A DNA stretch of 64,000 bases from Alphaproteobacteria bacterium. GTDB lineage: Bacteria; Pseudomonadota; Alphaproteobacteria; Puniceispirillales; UBA1172. This document shows positions 44,327 to 53,954 of the stretch, piece after piece (the first letter of the stretch is position 1; every line of letters begins with the position of its first letter). The stretch spans positions 299,485 through 363,484 of the forward strand of contig JADHOM010000001.1 of assembly GCA_016778985.1 (NCBI GenBank), written 5' to 3'. A program made the position numbers and the translations under genes. Below the pieces are notes generated by a model. That model was not told the DNA's origin. It did not search any database and saw only the letters and a program-made list of their open reading frames with translations.

Positions 44327-44830
44327 TTATGCGTTATTTTCATCAACAGGTTCGATAGCAATAGCATCAGTTTGGTTTTGCCGCCATGCGTTCAGCCGGT
44401 TGGCTAGATCACTATCGCTAAGGGCAAGGATAGAGGCCGCCATTAATCCAGCATTTGTTGCACCAGCATGGCCAATGGCAAAACTGGCCACCGGTACACC
44501 AGCAGGCATCTGAACAATAGATAATAAGGAGTCCATGCCCTTAAGCGCTTTGCTCTCAACCGGAACGCCTAAGACTGGCAGGGTTGTGTGTGCGGCCAGC
44601 ATACCGGGTAAATGTGCCGCCCCGCCGGCGCCTGCAATAATCACCTTAATGCCGGTTTCATGTGCATGATCTGTATAAGATTTCAGCCGCTCAGGGGTGC
44701 GATGGGCAGATACAATTCGCTTTTCATAAGATAGATTCAGCTGATCCAATATATCGGCGGCATGACGCATGCAAGACCAGTCAGACTGGCTCCCCATACA
44801 AATCCCAATCTGTGGTGGGTTAGTCGTCAT
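44327..44830 (-). CDS. purE: N5-carboxyaminoimidazole ribonucleotide mutase
   Basis: A 167-residue class I PurE. The N-terminal MGSQSDW is the nucleotide-binding signature; SAHRTPERL carries the catalytic His, and [20 protein letters not shown] the conserved loop. It converts N5-CAIR to CAIR. The ATG at 44830 has GGAG 7 nt upstream; the in-frame extension to 44869 would overlap the DUF465 gene. Operon with purK. Confidence 0.96.
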   Translation of the reverse strand: MTTNPPQIGICMGSQSDWSCMRHAADILDQLNLSYEKRIVSAHRTPERLKSYTDHAHETGIKVIIAGAGGAAHLPGMLAAHTTLPVLGVPVESKALKGMDSLLSIVQMPAGVPVASFAIGHAGATNAGLMAASILALSDSDLANRLNAWRQNQTDAIAIEPVDENNA

Positions 44831-44865
44831 GCTAATCTCCTCATCTGATGTCAAGTATTTTGATA

Positions 44866-45090
44866 TCAAGCAATGATATCTGGCAATAGTTTCTGGTTTA
44901 TGATGCGAATTTCATCTTTAATGCCTAGCTTGCGTTTTTTTAGACGCTGCAGTTTTAAGGCGTCAATAATTGGGGCTTCCGCCAGCTCAGATATAACTTC
45001 ATCCAAATCACGATGTTCAAGGGTAAGCTGTTCCAGTCTTTTCTGAAGCTGTTGTTTTATATCATCATCATCGAAATTATCTTTGCTCAT
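44866..45090 (-). CDS. YdcH/DUF465 family protein
   Basis: A 74-residue helical protein of the DUF465 family. The pattern [15 protein letters not shown] followed by [20 protein letters not shown] is typical, usually a short antiparallel coiled coil. Function is unknown. It often lies next to purE in alphaproteobacteria, as here (same strand, 35-bp gap to the purE start). Confidence 0.9.
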   Translation of the reverse strand: MSKDNFDDDDIKQQLQKRLEQLTLEHRDLDEVISELAEAPIIDALKLQRLKKRKLGIKDEIRIINQKLLPDIIA

Positions 45091-45142
45091 CTCGCATGAC
45101 CAGCCTTTGCTTCGTGATTAAGATGACATCAGTATTAATTGC

Positions 45143-45709
45143 TTAGGGAAGCTCAGAAATATTTTGCACCTGATCAGATGGCGACTTTACGCTATCCCCG
45201 GTTTTTTCAATCGCTTTATCAAGGGCATCTTGCGTACAAAGCCCTAGCATAACAGGATGCTTTGCCGAAATATTAGCAATATTCCAGTGTGAGCGTTCCC
45301 GTATCTTTGTGATCGTATCGCGGGTCGTGCCAACAAGTTTAGAAATAACACTATCTTTCATGCTGGGGTGATGCTTAACCAGCCATGCGATACCATCTGG
45401 CTTATCGCCGCGCTTGGCTAATGGAATATAAGTTGGCCCTTTGGTACGGTTTGTTGGCTCGGGCAAGGTCGTTGTTGATCGGACTAGTCTGGCGTTACTA
45501 TCGGCCTCGCATCGAGTAATTTCTTCCTGCGATAACTGCTTATTTTGAACAGGGTCATAGCCGCGAATACCGCCGCCAACGTCACCATCTGCAATGGCTT
45601 GTACCTCAAGATCGTGAAGCGCACAAAAATCGGCAATCTGGGCAAAGGTCAGCGCCGTGTTATCAATTAACCATACTGCGGTTGCCTTAGGCATTAGCAA
45701 ATCAGTCAT
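45143..45709 (-). CDS. Cell-cycle regulator TrcR (DUF1013)
   Basis: A 188-residue protein. LMPKATAVWLIDNTALTFAQ and IADFCALHDLEVQAIADGDV are the DUF1013 signature and a helix-turn-helix-like segment; LAKRGDKPDGIAWLVKHHP follows in the second half. In Rhodobacteria the family has been linked to cell-cycle gene transcription. The ATG at 45709 with GGAGG directly upstream matches the family start; 26 residues of upstream frame are excluded. On the same strand as DUF465-purEK but separated by 52 bp. Confidence 0.88.
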   Translation of the reverse strand: MTDLLMPKATAVWLIDNTALTFAQIADFCALHDLEVQAIADGDVGGGIRGYDPVQNKQLSQEEITRCEADSNARLVRSTTTLPEPTNRTKGPTYIPLAKRGDKPDGIAWLVKHHPSMKDSVISKLVGTTRDTITKIRERSHWNIANISAKHPVMLGLCTQDALDKAIEKTGDSVKSPSDQVQNISELP

Positions 45710-45886
45710 TTTGCCTCCAGAATGTGCAATAGGGCTTGGAGATGGGATATAGAGATCAGCATCAAACGTAATGGCAAAGAGCGACACCGAGAACCCAGAA
45801 TCAATAAACCCAATATTTATAAAAGATGATCATGACATATGTCATATTGATCGGATAATATTATCTACCCGCAAATAGCCTTAAAA

Positions 45887-46795
45887 TCAAGCCTTTGTGG
45901 TGCTTTCGTCAGCTGTTATGGGAATAATTTGTCGGCTTTCAACGATGAGCGGCTGGCCAGAGCTCAGCGCATCAAGGCGAATATTAGCAAGCCCGATCCA
46001 GCCGTCGCCATCTTTGGTACAGCCCAGCACCTCACCCACCAGCCTGTCATCGGCATGGATATCGGCTGGATATGTGATCGCAGCTCTCGCCGTAAACGCA
46101 GTATATCGCCGTTTTAAGAGCCCACGATAGCGGGTTCTGGCGGTGACTTCCTGTCCAATAAAACAGCCTTTGTCAAAGCTGACAGCCCCATGCTTATCGA
46201 GACCGGCTTCAAGCGGTAATGCCTTTTCAGGCGGCAATTCAGCCTGTCCTTCGGGGATGACATGGCGGTAACGATAGACCTGATACGCCGAATGATCGGA
46301 TTCACCCTCATGATCATTATCGAAATTACCGACTGCATAAAATCGGCAGATATGATGATCTCTAAAACGCAGGTCTTTATAGCCCCTATCTTGCCCTCTA
46401 TCTTGCCCTCTAACTTTATAGGGCACGACATGGATTTGCTCATCAGTTGGGGTAAAATCAATTGCGCGGCGCAGACGGTATAATCGCAGTTTTTTTAGCA
46501 ATTCGTCACGCCGATCAAGATCGCATTCCAGCCTGAAGCCTTGCCCATCATGACTGATTCGGCTGATCAGCAGGTCAAAAAGGATACGGCCTTGCGGGGT
46601 CAGAAGCGCGGCTGAGGCAATAGTTTCAGGGGCAAGTGTGGTGATATCAAGGGTCAGCAGATCATTGAGAAATGCCTCCGCTTCATCACCTGTTACGGCG
46701 AGACAGCCTCTGCCCTTCATGTGCTCCTGAAATAGCGCCTTTAATGGCTCAGGAGATTGCTGTTGATTAGTATTTTCGCTTTTTGTCATCATCAT
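45887..46795 (-). CDS. ygfZ: Folate-binding Fe-S maturation protein YgfZ
   Basis: A 302-residue GcvT-like protein. The signature KGCFIGQEVTAR, with its single conserved Cys, is YgfZ-specific and lies at about residue 210. YgfZ (human IBA57) uses tetrahydrofolate to help repair or assemble Fe-S clusters in enzymes such as MiaB. A 12-bp repeat at about 46390-46413 duplicates RGQD in the middle of the protein (YKVRGQDRGQDRGYKD). Three consecutive ATGs start it; no strong Shine-Dalgarno is visible. Confidence 0.93.
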   Translation of the reverse strand: MMMTKSENTNQQQSPEPLKALFQEHMKGRGCLAVTGDEAEAFLNDLLTLDITTLAPETIASAALLTPQGRILFDLLISRISHDGQGFRLECDLDRRDELLKKLRLYRLRRAIDFTPTDEQIHVVPYKVRGQDRGQDRGYKDLRFRDHHICRFYAVGNFDNDHEGESDHSAYQVYRYRHVIPEGQAELPPEKALPLEAGLDKHGAVSFDKGCFIGQEVTARTRYRGLLKRRYTAFTARAAITYPADIHADDRLVGEVLGCTKDGDGWIGLANIRLDALSSGQPLIVESRQIIPITADESTTKA

Positions 46796-46813
46796 AATTT
46801 ATATGGCGGCTAT

Positions 46814-48085
46814 TCATTTGTCTTCAAGAGGTAAGGTTTGCGTGCCTTTATGCTTGCCTATAGTCTTGCCTGCAAGACAGCCAAAATGCCCTAAACCACC
46901 GGCCATGATTGGCACCGCGCCCATCACCAATAATAGCGCATTTAAGGGTAAACCCGCATCAATCATAAGCCCAATCCCGGCTGGCGAAAGTGCCGAGGCA
47001 AATACCATAAGCGCATGCATGACGGCCTTAATGCTTCCTAAATGCCGTGTCCCATAAAGTTCTGCCCAAATGGGTGTTACCACAGGATAGACGCCGCCTT
47101 GTATTAGCCCGAAACAGCCAAAATATACCCAGACCATAAAGGGAGAGTTAATCTGACCAAGCAAAAACACAGGTAGCGCCAGCAAGGTGACAATGACTGG
47201 AGCGATAACCGTTGCCGAAAAGCGATCAACCATGATGCCGCCGATGAGCGCCCCGCAGATACTCAATGCCGCATAAATTGAATATCCGCTTGCCCATAAT
47301 GGCAGGGGAACTTGCATGAGGTCAGCAAAATAAATCTGGTGAAAAAACAATCCTGTTGACGTGAAGCTTGGGGCAATGACTAATCCTGCCAGCAACAGAA
47401 AGCGCCATTGAAAAATCACTTGCCGTGTCGTCCAATGCTGGCCATCACGGCCTGCCCTAACGCCGTCAACACCGGCACCGTCTTGACCATCTTTACGCCC
47501 CGAAAACATCAGCGTGGCCGGAATCATGATGACCAATATCAAGATCGTTGTAATTTGCCAGATTTGCCGCCAATCCATGACCGCCAATAGCAGCAGCGCA
47601 AAGGCAGGCATCAATACTTCGGATAAAGGATGACCTTGGGTGGCAATAGCAACCGCGCGGCCGCGTTCGGCTACATAGCGGCGGCTCATCGCGGTGGCAT
47701 AGAGATGGCTCATCATGCCTTGTCCGGCAAGCCGCAGAAAATAAATGCCAAATCCAAGCATCACGGCAGAGGAGACAAGTGAGAAAAAGCTCGTAGCAAA
47801 GGCAAGTCCGATAATGACTGCCAAGGCAATTGTCCTTAGCCGGATAATATCAACTAGCCTGCCGAGAAAGATAATTGTGACGGCGCTACTGAGCGTGCCA
47901 GCGGCGTAGATAAGACCAAAATCACCATGACTGAGATTTAACTCGGATCGAATTTCAGCCGAAAACAGAGAGATGAAAAACGTCTGTCCGGGTGAAGAAA
48001 AAAAAGCCAGCAATAATCCAAATAACAAAAATCGCCATTGTGAGGTGATGAAGGCAATATTATTGAGGATATTAAATGCTGACAT
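46814..48085 (-). CDS. MFS transporter
   Basis: A 423-residue membrane protein with about 12 transmembrane helices. It has an MFS layout: HGDFGLIYAAGTLSSAVTII in helix 2, the motif-A-like LGRLVDIIRLRTIA, and a long basic central loop with GRKDGQDGAGVDGVRAGRDG between the halves. It resembles monocarboxylate/oxalate-type MFS members in overall order, but substrate cannot be assigned. It lies 18 bp upstream of ygfZ on the same strand. Confidence 0.85.
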   Translation of the reverse strand: MSAFNILNNIAFITSQWRFLLFGLLLAFFSSPGQTFFISLFSAEIRSELNLSHGDFGLIYAAGTLSSAVTIIFLGRLVDIIRLRTIALAVIIGLAFATSFFSLVSSAVMLGFGIYFLRLAGQGMMSHLYATAMSRRYVAERGRAVAIATQGHPLSEVLMPAFALLLLAVMDWRQIWQITTILILVIMIPATLMFSGRKDGQDGAGVDGVRAGRDGQHWTTRQVIFQWRFLLLAGLVIAPSFTSTGLFFHQIYFADLMQVPLPLWASGYSIYAALSICGALIGGIMVDRFSATVIAPVIVTLLALPVFLLGQINSPFMVWVYFGCFGLIQGGVYPVVTPIWAELYGTRHLGSIKAVMHALMVFASALSPAGIGLMIDAGLPLNALLLVMGAVPIMAGGLGHFGCLAGKTIGKHKGTQTLPLEDK

Positions 48086-48167
48086 AGATAGTCCAATTAA
48101 ATGGGGAAAACCAATATTTTCCGCATCACCAAACCTATGGAAGCCATAGACAGAGTGTCAAGAGTAT

Positions 48168-48199
48168 TCAAAAAAATATCCCCTCAAAAGGGGATATTT
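48168..48199 (-). terminator. Intrinsic terminator after the 48223 gene
   Basis: A perfect 11-bp stem, AAATATCCCCT (48174-48184) with AGGGGATATTT (48189-48199), closes a 4-nt loop. Read on the minus strand it runs into a T tract corresponding to the A-run from 48170, so it ends the small membrane-protein transcript before the MFS gene. Confidence 0.85.
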
Positions 48200-48222
48200 A
48201 TTGATATGATTAAAATGCATTT

Positions 48223-48630
48223 CTAGGCGGCAGATGGAGCATCCTTTGGCGCTGACAACAGAGCAAGAATGCCTCCAATGATACCAAGAATAACGCCAAC
48301 GATTGAAGCAAAGCCCGCCATCAAGAAGCTAATGACAACAGCAACAATCATGATGATGCCAGCTAATTTTGCGCTTCTCATAGCAAGTGCCATAATGCCG
48401 CCAGCGAGCATGGCTAGTGAGACAAGAAGCCAAACCAGCATATAGTTTGTTACCGCGGATGTAAGCTCAGCCGCATCAGCAGCTAGTGCGGTATCGGCAG
48501 CAGTGCCCGAAGCCTCTAGCATCGCCTGGCCGGCGCCACCAATTACGGCGGCGGCTGCATAAGCAAAATACGCAAAAATGGCATTGAGAGCGCCACCAAT
48601 AATTCCTAATACTCCACCAGCAACTTTCAT
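48223..48630 (-). CDS. Small four-helix membrane protein (DUF4064-like)
   Basis: A 135-residue Gly/Ala-rich membrane protein with four likely helices, the first starting GGVLGIIGGALNAIFAYFAY and the last GFASIVGVILGIIGGILALL. The helix 1 and helix 4 glycine patterns are similar, and the layout recalls DUF4064, a poorly characterised bacterial membrane family. AGGAG lies before the ATG and a strong terminator follows, indicating a highly defined single-gene unit. No function can be assigned. Confidence 0.75.
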   Translation of the reverse strand: MKVAGGVLGIIGGALNAIFAYFAYAAAAVIGGAGQAMLEASGTAADTALAADAAELTSAVTNYMLVWLLVSLAMLAGGIMALAMRSAKLAGIIMIVAVVISFLMAGFASIVGVILGIIGGILALLSAPKDAPSAA

Positions 48631-48756
48631 AATCTTCTCCTAATAGATAAAAAATAAATTAAATGCTTTTACCATAATTTGTGCGTGGGGCATAATTTTA
48701 TTTTTTAAACCTCTGATAGTGAAAGTTAGAGCTGAATAAAGATTATGTCATAGCCA

Positions 48757-49308
48757 TTAAATAGGATCATCACCAAATCTATTATTGTTGCTAACACTTG
48801 GCGACGCAAACCAAACAATCATCCAGACAAGCGTGCCGATAAATATTCCAATTGATAAAGCGATAAGAATATATGCACCGCCAAAAGATGAACCCATGCT
48901 GCTCATATCGCCTGATATTGCAACCATGGCAGAGACAAAAATTGTGATCATGGCGCCAGTGGATAAAACAGATGAGGTCGCCATCAATCCATAAAATGCG
49001 GCTAGCCACCATCCAGTTCGGTTAATATCATGAAGCCGCCTGACAGAAACCGCAAGATTAGGGATAAAAGTTGCCAGTGAAAAGATAATATAGACATAGT
49101 CTATAAAGCCATATCCAAGCGCTGTTTCATCAAAATCAGGGTCCATCATGTCAGTAAAAGATGGCATTGCGGCGATTGAATAAGCAAAGTAAAGAATGCC
49201 AATAATAACAAGCAACAGGCTATACCACCAATACTCGCTGCGGCTCGACCGACCCCTGAAGTCAAAATACCTGAAAAAAGGAAGAATAGCGTAGTTGATT
49301 GCGTTCAT
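48757..49308 (-). CDS. DUF805 membrane protein
   Basis: A 183-residue protein of the DUF805 family: the N-terminal FFRYFDFRGRSSRSEYWWYS is the family signature, followed by four hydrophobic segments and VSVRRLHDINRTGWW in the middle. DUF805 proteins are inner-membrane proteins of unknown function, often near other small membrane proteins, as here. It lies upstream of the 48223 gene on the same strand with a 126-bp gap. Confidence 0.9.
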   Translation of the reverse strand: MNAINYAILPFFRYFDFRGRSSRSEYWWYSLLLVIIGILYFAYSIAAMPSFTDMMDPDFDETALGYGFIDYVYIIFSLATFIPNLAVSVRRLHDINRTGWWLAAFYGLMATSSVLSTGAMITIFVSAMVAISGDMSSMGSSFGGAYILIALSIGIFIGTLVWMIVWFASPSVSNNNRFGDDPI

Positions 49309-49480
49309 TTTGATGCCTGCTTATGATTTTTAATTATCTAATATAGATTTATATAAAGCATTTTAAGAATTTAGAAAGGTCGTCCACCAGTTTCAGCTAA
49401 AAAATGGCTTGTTTTTAATGCTGTCTTTGTCGGATGATGCTATTATTTCATTATTATATAATAATATAGAGGACTGCTAC

Positions 49481-49792
49481 ATGAGGCGCCACACCCCTAT
49501 CGGTCTAAAGATACTGACAGCAGGTGTTATGCTGTTCGGACTGACCGCACAGCAAGCCATGAGTCATGAATGTATCCCGGCAAGCAATTCAGCGGCTGAT
49601 ATTTTTGTCTATAATAGCTGTAAAAGTGATTTGCTGACAGGGGTTTCCGGTCATGGTAAAGCCGATGGTGAAGCCCAAAATAAAGCTGAGGATGAGGCAA
49701 AGATAGATGCCCTAGAGCAGGAAAATATTTACCTGAAAGCCCAGCTTAAAGAGCTGAAAGCACGGCTACTACAAATCATTGGTCAATATTAA
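49481..49792 (+). CDS. Hypothetical exported protein with C-terminal coiled coil
   Basis: A 103-residue protein I do not recognise. The N-terminus is a signal peptide (basic MRRHTPIGLK, hydrophobic ILTAGVMLFGL, then a probable cleavage near QQAMSHE). The mature part has two cysteines (HECIPAS and YNSCKSD) that could form a disulfide, and ends in a heptad-like coiled coil (IDALEQENIYLKAQLKELKA). The ATG at 49481 has GAGGA 8 nt upstream; the frame upstream of it is not supported. Convergent with tRNA-Thr. Confidence 0.75.
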   Translation: MRRHTPIGLKILTAGVMLFGLTAQQAMSHECIPASNSAADIFVYNSCKSDLLTGVSGHGKADGEAQNKAEDEAKIDALEQENIYLKAQLKELKARLLQIIGQY

Positions 49793-49811
49793 TTAGGCGG
49801 CATTTGCGATA

Positions 49812-49834
49812 GCTATTTATCAAATATAAATAGC
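49812..49834. terminator. Hairpin between the 49481 gene and tRNA-Thr
   Basis: GCTATTTAT (49812-49820) pairs perfectly with ATAAATAGC (49826-49834) around CAAAT. It lies between a protein gene and a tRNA gene that converge and could end both; no long U-tract follows on either strand. Confidence 0.45.
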
Positions 49835-49851
49835 GTAAATGGCAAAAGGTA

Positions 49852-49926
<75 letters not shown>

Positions 49927-50005
49927 ATAGGCGTGGTTTTAACAGCAAGAGATATAAGATGCAAGGGTAAAGCAGATGCTGCTTTTGCCGTCTTATGTCC
50001 GCTAT

Positions 50006-51421
50006 TCAAAACCATTTTAACAGAAACCTAACCAATCGCTGCACGCGTGGCGAGAATAGCTTTGGTGTATAGAATGCTCCTGCGGCGCGCTTGCTTGCCT
50101 CACCATAAGTCGGATAAGGCGCAATATGGGCTGCCATCGTTTTAATCTTGGCTTTTGCCTTGATAGCGATGCTCCAGGTTCCTATCATTTCACCAGCATG
50201 AGGGGCGAGAATGCTTGCCCCTAGGATTTTACCTTTTTTTGTGGTGACGGCGATGACCATGCCTTCGGTGCGTTTTTCGGCTCGGGCGCGATCATTTTCC
50301 GCTAATGGGACAATCAGCTGAATGGGGTTATAGCCCGCGGCTTTTGCCATATCCATTGTCATGCCGACATGCGCCAGCTCGGGGTCAGTAAATGTCACCC
50401 AAGGCACAGCATTTTCAGAAACCCGCGCGGGTAGGCGGAACAGCATGTTCTGGATAACAATGCCAGCATGATATCCGGCAATATGCGTGAATTGCTGGCG
50501 GCCGCTGACATCACCGATAGCAAAGACACGCCGATTGCTTGTTTTAAGCCGTGGATTAGTGGTAATTCCGGCTTTGCTATAACTGATGCCCGCCTGATCT
50601 AAATCAAGACTATCCAGATTAGGCCGGCGTCCTACCGCAACGAGGATATGCGAGGCATGAAGCGTGGCTTCGGTTTTGCCGCTTAATGTCACGGTAATCT
50701 GTCCATTCTTGCCTGATGCTTTGGATATCGCGGTGCCTTCGATAAAGCTAATGCCTTCATCAGTCAGTTGCTGCTGCAATATCTCAACCAAACGCGGCTC
50801 ATCCCGGTTCATGATGCTGACGGCTTCGACAACGGTCACCTTTGCCCCTAGCCGCCGCCATGCTTGCGCCATTTCAATGCCGATCGGACCGCCGCCCATT
50901 ATGATCAGATGATCAGGGACCTCGGTCAGGCTGAATATCGTTTCATTGGTATAATATGGCGTCTCTGCCAACCCCTCAACAGGCGGCACAAAAGGGGATG
51001 AGCCTGTGGCAATAACAAAATACTTGGCCCTAACCGTATAGCCGCCACCGCTAACGCTCCGATGATCAATAAACTTGGCCTCAGACTCAATCACTTTAAC
51101 ACCAAGACCGCGAAAGCGTTCAACTGAATCATGCGGGGCAATTCCAGCGATGACATCATCAATATGAGCTTTAACAGCGGCCATATTAACCGATTTTGTT
51201 GTCGTGATGCCAATCGCTTCGGCGCGTGGGTCGGGATATGCTAATTTGGCAGCCGCAAGCAGGGCTTTCGATGGAACACAGCCGTAATTGAGACAATCGC
51301 CCCCCATTTTATCACGTTCAAATAAAATCACTTTGGCGCCCATTTGACTCGCTCCTGCGGCAACTGATAAGCCGCCAGAGCCGCCGCCAATCACACAAAT
51401 ATCAGTTTCAAGTATGGTCAT
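50006..51421 (-). CDS. FAD-dependent pyridine nucleotide-disulfide oxidoreductase (MerA/Lpd-like)
   Basis: A 471-residue flavoprotein. The N-terminal FAD motif is VIGGGSGGLSVAAGA, the redox-active pair is Cys43 and Cys48 in GGDCLNYGCVPSKALL, and the NAD(P) motif is IMGGGPIGIEMAQAW. The C-terminal active-site HPTxxE of Lpd/MerA reads YPTYGE here (no His), and the C-terminal Cys pair of mercuric reductase is absent, so it is neither Lpd nor MerA proper. It is translationally coupled (ATGA) to a TVP38-family membrane protein, a recurrent pairing whose function is not established. Confidence 0.88.
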   Translation of the reverse strand: MTILETDICVIGGGSGGLSVAAGASQMGAKVILFERDKMGGDCLNYGCVPSKALLAAAKLAYPDPRAEAIGITTTKSVNMAAVKAHIDDVIAGIAPHDSVERFRGLGVKVIESEAKFIDHRSVSGGGYTVRAKYFVIATGSSPFVPPVEGLAETPYYTNETIFSLTEVPDHLIIMGGGPIGIEMAQAWRRLGAKVTVVEAVSIMNRDEPRLVEILQQQLTDEGISFIEGTAISKASGKNGQITVTLSGKTEATLHASHILVAVGRRPNLDSLDLDQAGISYSKAGITTNPRLKTSNRRVFAIGDVSGRQQFTHIAGYHAGIVIQNMLFRLPARVSENAVPWVTFTDPELAHVGMTMDMAKAAGYNPIQLIVPLAENDRARAEKRTEGMVIAVTTKKGKILGASILAPHAGEMIGTWSIAIKAKAKIKTMAAHIAPYPTYGEASKRAAGAFYTPKLFSPRVQRLVRFLLKWF

Positions 51422-52221
51422 GATGTCGTGCCCTTATGATTGGTATGTTTTGCTGATGCCTTACGTCTTGATTTGATAAGCGCAGGGATCAACGCCAATA
51501 CTGATAACGCTACAATCGGACCAAGAAACCGCTGATCTGCTAAAACTGATATATTCGGCGTTTGGCCTATCGCCATGAGCTCACCAAAGCCGATGCCAGT
51601 ATAAACAAAAACGGCGCTACCGGGGATAATCCCGATAACCGTTGCCGCCAGATATGGCAGGACGCGCATGCCCAGCATGGCAGGGATAATATTGACAACC
51701 CAGAAGGGCGCAACCGGCATTAACCGCAAAGCCAGAAGCCAGAAAAACGGTGAGCGATCAAAGCCATCTTTAAGTCGGTTGATAAACTGTGAAGTTGATG
51801 ATTGAAAAAAACTAGCAAGAGCGCCGCGCGCCGCTAAAAACACAAGCACTGCCCCAAGGCTGGCCGCAAACACAACTAATATCACCGCCAGCCAGCCAAA
51901 AAATGCGCCGCCAATAAGCGTCAGAAAAACCGCTCCCGGTACAGAAAACGCCACCGCAATGGTGTATCCAGCAATAAAGGCAAGGATCATGATTGCATAA
52001 TTCTGATCAATCCATTGATTGATCATATCGTAACGGGCAGCCATATTTACCCAGAATTGCTGATCAAGGCGGAGGTTATAATATCGCATCAGAAATAAGA
52101 TTAGACAGAGACCAATGACCAGAACAAAGATAGGAATAAACCGCTGCCAAGATTTATTTTGCGGTGGCGATGACATCTGGCTATTGCTGTCCTGATCTTG
52201 ATTTTTGTTTTGGTAAACCAA
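51418..52221 (-). CDS. TVP38/TMEM64 (DedA/SNARE-associated) membrane protein
   Basis: A roughly 267-residue integral membrane protein. The family core is GYTIAVAFSVPGAVFLTLIG then GGAFFGWLAVILVVFAASLG, followed by RLMPVAPFWVVNIIPAMLGM and the proline-rich reentrant PGSAVFVYTGIGFG. Relatives act as lipid scramblases or transporters in membranes. Start uncertain: the TTG at 52221 has AAGGA 7 nt upstream; a TTG at 52245 and an ATG at 52176 are alternatives. It is upstream of and overlaps the disulfide reductase gene. Confidence 0.85.
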   Translation of the reverse strand: MVYQNKNQDQDSNSQMSSPPQNKSWQRFIPIFVLVIGLCLILFLMRYYNLRLDQQFWVNMAARYDMINQWIDQNYAIMILAFIAGYTIAVAFSVPGAVFLTLIGGAFFGWLAVILVVFAASLGAVLVFLAARGALASFFQSSTSQFINRLKDGFDRSPFFWLLALRLMPVAPFWVVNIIPAMLGMRVLPYLAATVIGIIPGSAVFVYTGIGFGELMAIGQTPNISVLADQRFLGPIVALSVLALIPALIKSRRKASAKHTNHKGTTS

Positions 52222-52435
52222 AGGCTGATCCTTTCGGGAACTCAAAATATGTGTATTATTTAACGTTATGATAATATGTAAGTAGAATTAGCAAATCACA
52301 ATAAAGTGATGTTTAGCCATTTTCCTGCCGGTTTTTCGTGGTAAAACCTATTCTAACATGAAACATTAAGGTCAAGTCAGACCAATACACGCCAATATAC
52401 ACAAGATTAGGCAAGGTTATGAAAAGGCTATCTTT

Positions 52436-52639
52436 ATGAACAAGCCCAAATCACAAAAGCAACATACAGAACACGCCGCTTCTGATAAAAAAGACAGGCT
52501 GGCAAAGGCTCTGCGTGAGAACTTGCTAAAACGTAAATCGCAAAAGCGTGGGCGTGACACTAACGTGGATCAATCTGCTTCAAAATACCCGAAGGCTGAC
52601 AAACCAAATCACTCAAAGGGAGAGCCAGAGCATGGATAA
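52436..52639 (+). CDS. Small basic conserved protein upstream of murA
   Basis: A 67-residue very basic and probably unstructured protein (KDRLAKALRENLLKRKSQKR). Short basic ORFs of this kind directly precede murA in many alphaproteobacteria, and the 8-bp overlap with the murA start suggests coupling. Function unknown. Confidence 0.72.
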   Translation: MNKPKSQKQHTEHAASDKKDRLAKALRENLLKRKSQKRGRDTNVDQSASKYPKADKPNHSKGEPEHG

Positions 52640-53888
52640 ACTCAATATTGTAGGTGGAAACACTCTCAATGGCGTGATCCCAATCAGTGGTGCTAAAAAT
52701 GCGGCATTACCACTAATGTGTCTGGCCTTATTGACAGATGAAACCTTGGTTTTAGAGGGCTGGCCAGATCTCGCTGATACGCAATCTATGCGTGATTTAC
52801 TGCAAAATCTTGGCGTCAAAAGCCAACATAGTAATGATGCTCTTCATATGCGGATAGATGGCGCGATAGGGATAGAAGCGTCATATGATATCGTCCGCAA
52901 AATGCGCGCCTCTATTCTTGTGCTTGGGCCTTTATTGGCACGCATGGGTAAGGCCAAAGTATCGTTGCCGGGGGGATGCGCTATTGGCACAAGGCCGGTT
53001 GATCTGCATATCATGGTGATGGAAAAACTTGGCGCCATCATCACCTTAGAAGATGGCTATGTTCTAGCCGAAGCCAAGCATGGTCTGATTGGCAATCATA
53101 TTTACTTTCCTATGGTCAGTGTTGGCGCCACAGAAAATGCCCTAATGGTGGCCGTGCTAGCGCAAGGTCAGACGGTGCTGGAAGGCGCCGCGCAAGAGCC
53201 CGAGATTACTGATCTGGCTGAGTGTCTTATTGCCATGGGCGCAAAGATCAGCGGTCACGGCACCAATACGATCATCATAGATGGCGTTGATCAGCTAACA
53301 GGCGCAAAGCATAAAGTCGTCCCCGACCGCATTGAAGCCGGAACATTTGCCATAGCCGCCGCCTTAACAGGTGGTCATGTGACCTTGCAATATGATCGGC
53401 CAGAACATCTGGCAGCGTTGACAGATAAGCTGATTGAGGCGGGTATAGATGTCAGCATAGGCGATAACAGCATGACAATCTCTGGTCAGGGGCGGCCACA
53501 GCCAGTTGACATAACGACAGCGCCATATCCTGATTTTCCAACCGATTTGCAGGCGCAATTCATGGCATTAATGGTGTTTGCAGATGGAACCTCAAATATT
53601 GATGAAACGATTTTTGAAAACCGCTTTATGCATGTCCCCGAATTAATGCGGATGGGGGCAGATATTTCAGTTGCTGGAGGGTCTGCGATTATACATGGTG
53701 TTGAGCGGCTAATTGGCGCGCCTGTCATGGCGACAGATTTACGTGCTTCCGTGTCCTTGGTGCTAGCGGGATTGGTGGCGCAAGGCACGACCACAGTTCA
53801 GCGGATTTACCATCTTGATCGCGGCTATTACCGATTAGAAGAAAAATTAAATGCATGTGGCGCCGATATCACACGCATTAAAGGCTAA
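52632..53888 (+). CDS. murA: UDP-N-acetylglucosamine 1-carboxyvinyltransferase
   Basis: A 418-residue enolpyruvyl transferase, the first committed step of peptidoglycan synthesis. The PEP-reactive Cys116 is in [15 protein letters not shown] (fosfomycin target), and [12 protein letters not shown] at the N-terminus holds the conserved Lys-Asn. The ATG at 52632 follows AAAGGGAGAG; the frame further upstream is shared with the small basic ORF and not used. Followed by DUF2948, hisG and hisD. Confidence 0.96.
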   Translation: MDKLNIVGGNTLNGVIPISGAKNAALPLMCLALLTDETLVLEGWPDLADTQSMRDLLQNLGVKSQHSNDALHMRIDGAIGIEASYDIVRKMRASILVLGPLLARMGKAKVSLPGGCAIGTRPVDLHIMVMEKLGAIITLEDGYVLAEAKHGLIGNHIYFPMVSVGATENALMVAVLAQGQTVLEGAAQEPEITDLAECLIAMGAKISGHGTNTIIIDGVDQLTGAKHKVVPDRIEAGTFAIAAALTGGHVTLQYDRPEHLAALTDKLIEAGIDVSIGDNSMTISGQGRPQPVDITTAPYPDFPTDLQAQFMALMVFADGTSNIDETIFENRFMHVPELMRMGADISVAGGSAIIHGVERLIGAPVMATDLRASVSLVLAGLVAQGTTTVQRIYHLDRGYYRLEEKLNACGADITRIKG

Positions 53889-53954
53889 CCCACATATTCA
53901 AAATCATACTATATTTGCTATGATAAGACGTAGGTAAGACAGAGGGTTCAGGCG

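Noticed and set aside
50006..51421. Mercuric reductase
   Set aside because: CxxxxC is present but the C-terminal Cys pair and any mer regulator or transporter are absent.
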